Positions 15,864-16,967 of a stretch of DNA of 16,967 bases are shown here, one piece after another. The notes under the pieces were generated by a model. The model did no database searches. It had not been told where the DNA came from and saw only the letters and a program-made list of their open reading frames with translations. The DNA is taken from positions 1-16,967 of the forward strand of contig UQIN01000033.1 of NCBI GenBank assembly GCA_900541035.1, written 5' to 3'. The translations under genes were made by a program, and so were the position numbers. The first letter of the stretch is position 1. Each line of letters begins with the position of its first letter. Source of the stretch: an uncultured Collinsella sp. (lineage in GTDB: Bacteria > Actinomycetota > Coriobacteriia > Coriobacteriales > Coriobacteriaceae).

Positions 15864-16856
15864 ATGACTACTCAGGAACAGGTTAAGGATGTCGTCTCCC
15901 AGGTTTTGGCTGACAAGGCAGACAAGGGCGGCATCAAGCGCGTCGTGTGGATTGGCGCTGGCGGATCCAACGGCGGCAACTATCCTGCCCAGTACTTTAT
16001 GGAGCACGAGGCCACGCAGGTCGTGAGCTCCAGCTACACCAGCAACGAGTTCGTGCACGCAACCCCTGCCTACGTCAACGAGAACACCTTGGCCGTCGTC
16101 GTGTCCATGCGCGGCACCAAGGAGACCATCGTCGCCGCCCAGGTCGCCAAGGACCACGGCGCCAGCACCATCGCGATCTATGTCGACGAGTCCGGCCTCA
16201 CCGAGGTCTGCGACCACAAGATTCAGTATGACAGCCTGGCCGTCGATGAGTCCTGCATGGGCCGTACCAACTCCGCCGTCGTGACCATGATCGCCATGGA
16301 GCTTACGCAGCAGACCGAGGGCTATGCCGAGTACGAGACCGCTATGGCCGCTTTCGACCTGGTCGACCCCATCTATCGCAAGGCCGTCGAGTACACCCGT
16401 CCGCTCGCTGCCAAGTGGGCCGAGCAGAACGCCGACAAGCCCTGCATCAACGTGATGGCTCAGGGTCCGCTCTTTGGTGCCGCCTACGTCTTTAGCATCT
16501 GCAACGTGCAGGAGATGCTGCAGATCGACTCCTGCACCATCAACACCTGCGACTTCTTCCACGGCCCCTTCGAGATCCTGGACAAGCGTACCTCGCTGTT
16601 CCAGCTCATCAGCGTCGGCCGCAGCCGCTGCAACGACGAGCGCGGCATCCGCTTCGTCAACCAGTACGGTGGCGAGCGCGTCTATCAGCTTGACGCCAAG
16701 GAGCTCGGCCTCAACGACATCAAGGACAGCGTGAGCGAGTACTTCAACCACCTGATCTTTGCCCCGATCCTCAACAACGTGTATATGCGTGCACTCTCTG
16801 CCGTCACCCACAAGGACTACATGACGCGCCGCTACATGTGGAAGCTTGAGTATTAG
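15864..16856 (+). CDS. SIS-domain fructosamine-6-phosphate deglycase, FrlB/GfrF-like
   Basis: About 330 residues (FrlB about 340). ATG 15864 is preceded by AGAAAGG at 15847-15853. Two SIS domains bind a sugar phosphate: RVVWIGAGGSNGGN opens the first and VMAQGPLFGAAYV the second. Glu217 (VQEMLQ) and His233 (DFFHGPFEI) are 16 residues apart, matching the catalytic Glu and His that I recall for the related FraB deglycase. The C-terminus DYMTRRYMWKLEY resembles that of E. coli FrlB. Such enzymes split fructoselysine-6-phosphate or a similar Amadori product into glucose-6-phosphate and the amine in the cytoplasm. The divergent UTRA regulator supports catabolic control. Substrate choice (fructoselysine, glucoselysine, fructose-asparagine) remains open, and no transporter or kinase gene lies within the window. 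Confidence 0.85.
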   Translation: MTTQEQVKDVVSQVLADKADKGGIKRVVWIGAGGSNGGNYPAQYFMEHEATQVVSSSYTSNEFVHATPAYVNENTLAVVVSMRGTKETIVAAQVAKDHGASTIAIYVDESGLTEVCDHKIQYDSLAVDESCMGRTNSAVVTMIAMELTQQTEGYAEYETAMAAFDLVDPIYRKAVEYTRPLAAKWAEQNADKPCINVMAQGPLFGAAYVFSICNVQEMLQIDSCTINTCDFFHGPFEILDKRTSLFQLISVGRSRCNDERGIRFVNQYGGERVYQLDAKELGLNDIKDSVSEYFNHLIFAPILNNVYMRALSAVTHKDYMTRRYMWKLEY

Positions 16857-16883
16857 TTACGCGGTTTTACCAAACCGCGTAAC
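16856..16883 (+). terminator. Perfect 12-bp hairpin right after the deglycase stop codon
   Basis: GTTACGCGGTTT (16856-16867) pairs exactly with AAACCGCGTAAC (16872-16883), loop TACC. The first base is the last base of the stop codon. No T tract follows, so it more likely stabilises the 3' end or assists the second hairpin at 16932. Its last three bases overlap the bipartite repeat. Confidence 0.6.
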
Positions 16884-16921
16884 GGCTCGACGCTGCGCGG
16901 TCCGCATTTGGGCAATCTGAC
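16881..16921 (+). repeat. Bipartite 41-bp repeat, copy 2
   Basis: AACGG-C-TCGACGCTGC (16881-16896), 8 variable bases, then CATTTGGGCAATCTGAC (16905-16921). It matches the element after mfd at 12201-12241 with the same internal spacing. Here it is sandwiched between two hairpins in the 3' region of the deglycase gene. Confidence 0.75.
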
Positions 16922-16931
16922 GTTCAACTTC

Positions 16932-16967
16932 AAGGGCGCGACCAGAAGGTCAGCGCCCTTTCGTTTC
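16932..16967 (+). terminator. Intrinsic terminator at the window end
   Basis: AAGGGCGCGACC (16932-16943) pairs with GGTC (16948-16951) and GCGCCCTT (16953-16960) with a single A bulge and an AGAA loop. It is followed by TCGTTTC to the window edge. It probably ends the deglycase transcript, which then carries both the preceding hairpin and the bipartite repeat in its 3' end. Confidence 0.75.

Noticed and set aside
15837..16811. Minus-strand open frame opposite the SIS-domain gene
   Set aside because: Its Val/Asp/Gly/Leu-rich repeats mirror the codon bias of the real gene; the SIS protein on the plus strand is convincing.

Overview
The window is GC-rich (roughly 60% by eye, strong G/C at third codon positions) and reads as chromosomal DNA of a high-GC anaerobic actinobacterium. 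Codon usage, Shine-Dalgarno-led short intergenic spaces and the gene content suggest the Coriobacteriia, most likely Collinsella. This placement is inference from pattern and memory, not from a database search.

Layout. The first 309 bases hold no convincing gene, only several short dyads. A small Gln-rich single-pass membrane protein (310-744) follows, then a C-terminal-HTH regulator of unrecognised family (871-1434) whose leader carries a perfect 10-bp dyad. Next come RmuC (1486-2841) with an intrinsic terminator, a half-size ABC exporter (2964-4766), endonuclease III Nth (4830-5495), and a zinc-ribbon membrane-anchored protein with one zinc Cys replaced by Arg (5614-6672), closed by a textbook terminator. 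A circularly permuted ATP-grasp / glutathionylspermidine-synthase-like gene (6881-8347) lies between two imperfect ~44-bp direct repeats. The transcription-repair coupling factor Mfd (8570-12202) is preceded by a terminator-like hairpin. Then come a PAP2-family membrane phosphatase (12259-13122), a threonine-aldolase/beta-eliminating-lyase-fold PLP enzyme (13168-14193) and a GNAT acetyltransferase (14271-14861). A 29-bp tandem repeat with inverted arms separates these from a convergent GntR/UTRA regulator (14936-15658, minus strand). Divergent from that regulator is a SIS-domain sugar-phosphate enzyme of the FrlB/GfrF fructosamine-6-phosphate deglycase type (15864-16856), which ends in two hairpins.

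How they work together. Nth (base excision), Mfd (transcription-coupled repair) and RmuC (a nuclease-fold protein implicated in limiting rearrangements) give the window a DNA-maintenance flavour, but they sit in separate transcription units. The clearest regulatory unit is the divergent GntR-SIS pair. Its 205-bp spacer carries seven TGTAT pentamers, several spaced at exactly 11 or 22 bp, as expected of a multi-site operator controlling an Amadori-product (e.g. fructoselysine) catabolic gene and the regulator itself.

I see no rRNA, tRNA, CRISPR array, transposase or phage gene. I do not see a clear new multi-gene system. The most interesting unexplained signals are small non-coding repeats: a bipartite 41-bp element present twice with exact spacing, the direct repeats flanking the ATP-grasp gene, the 29-bp tandem repeat, and the phased TGTAT array.
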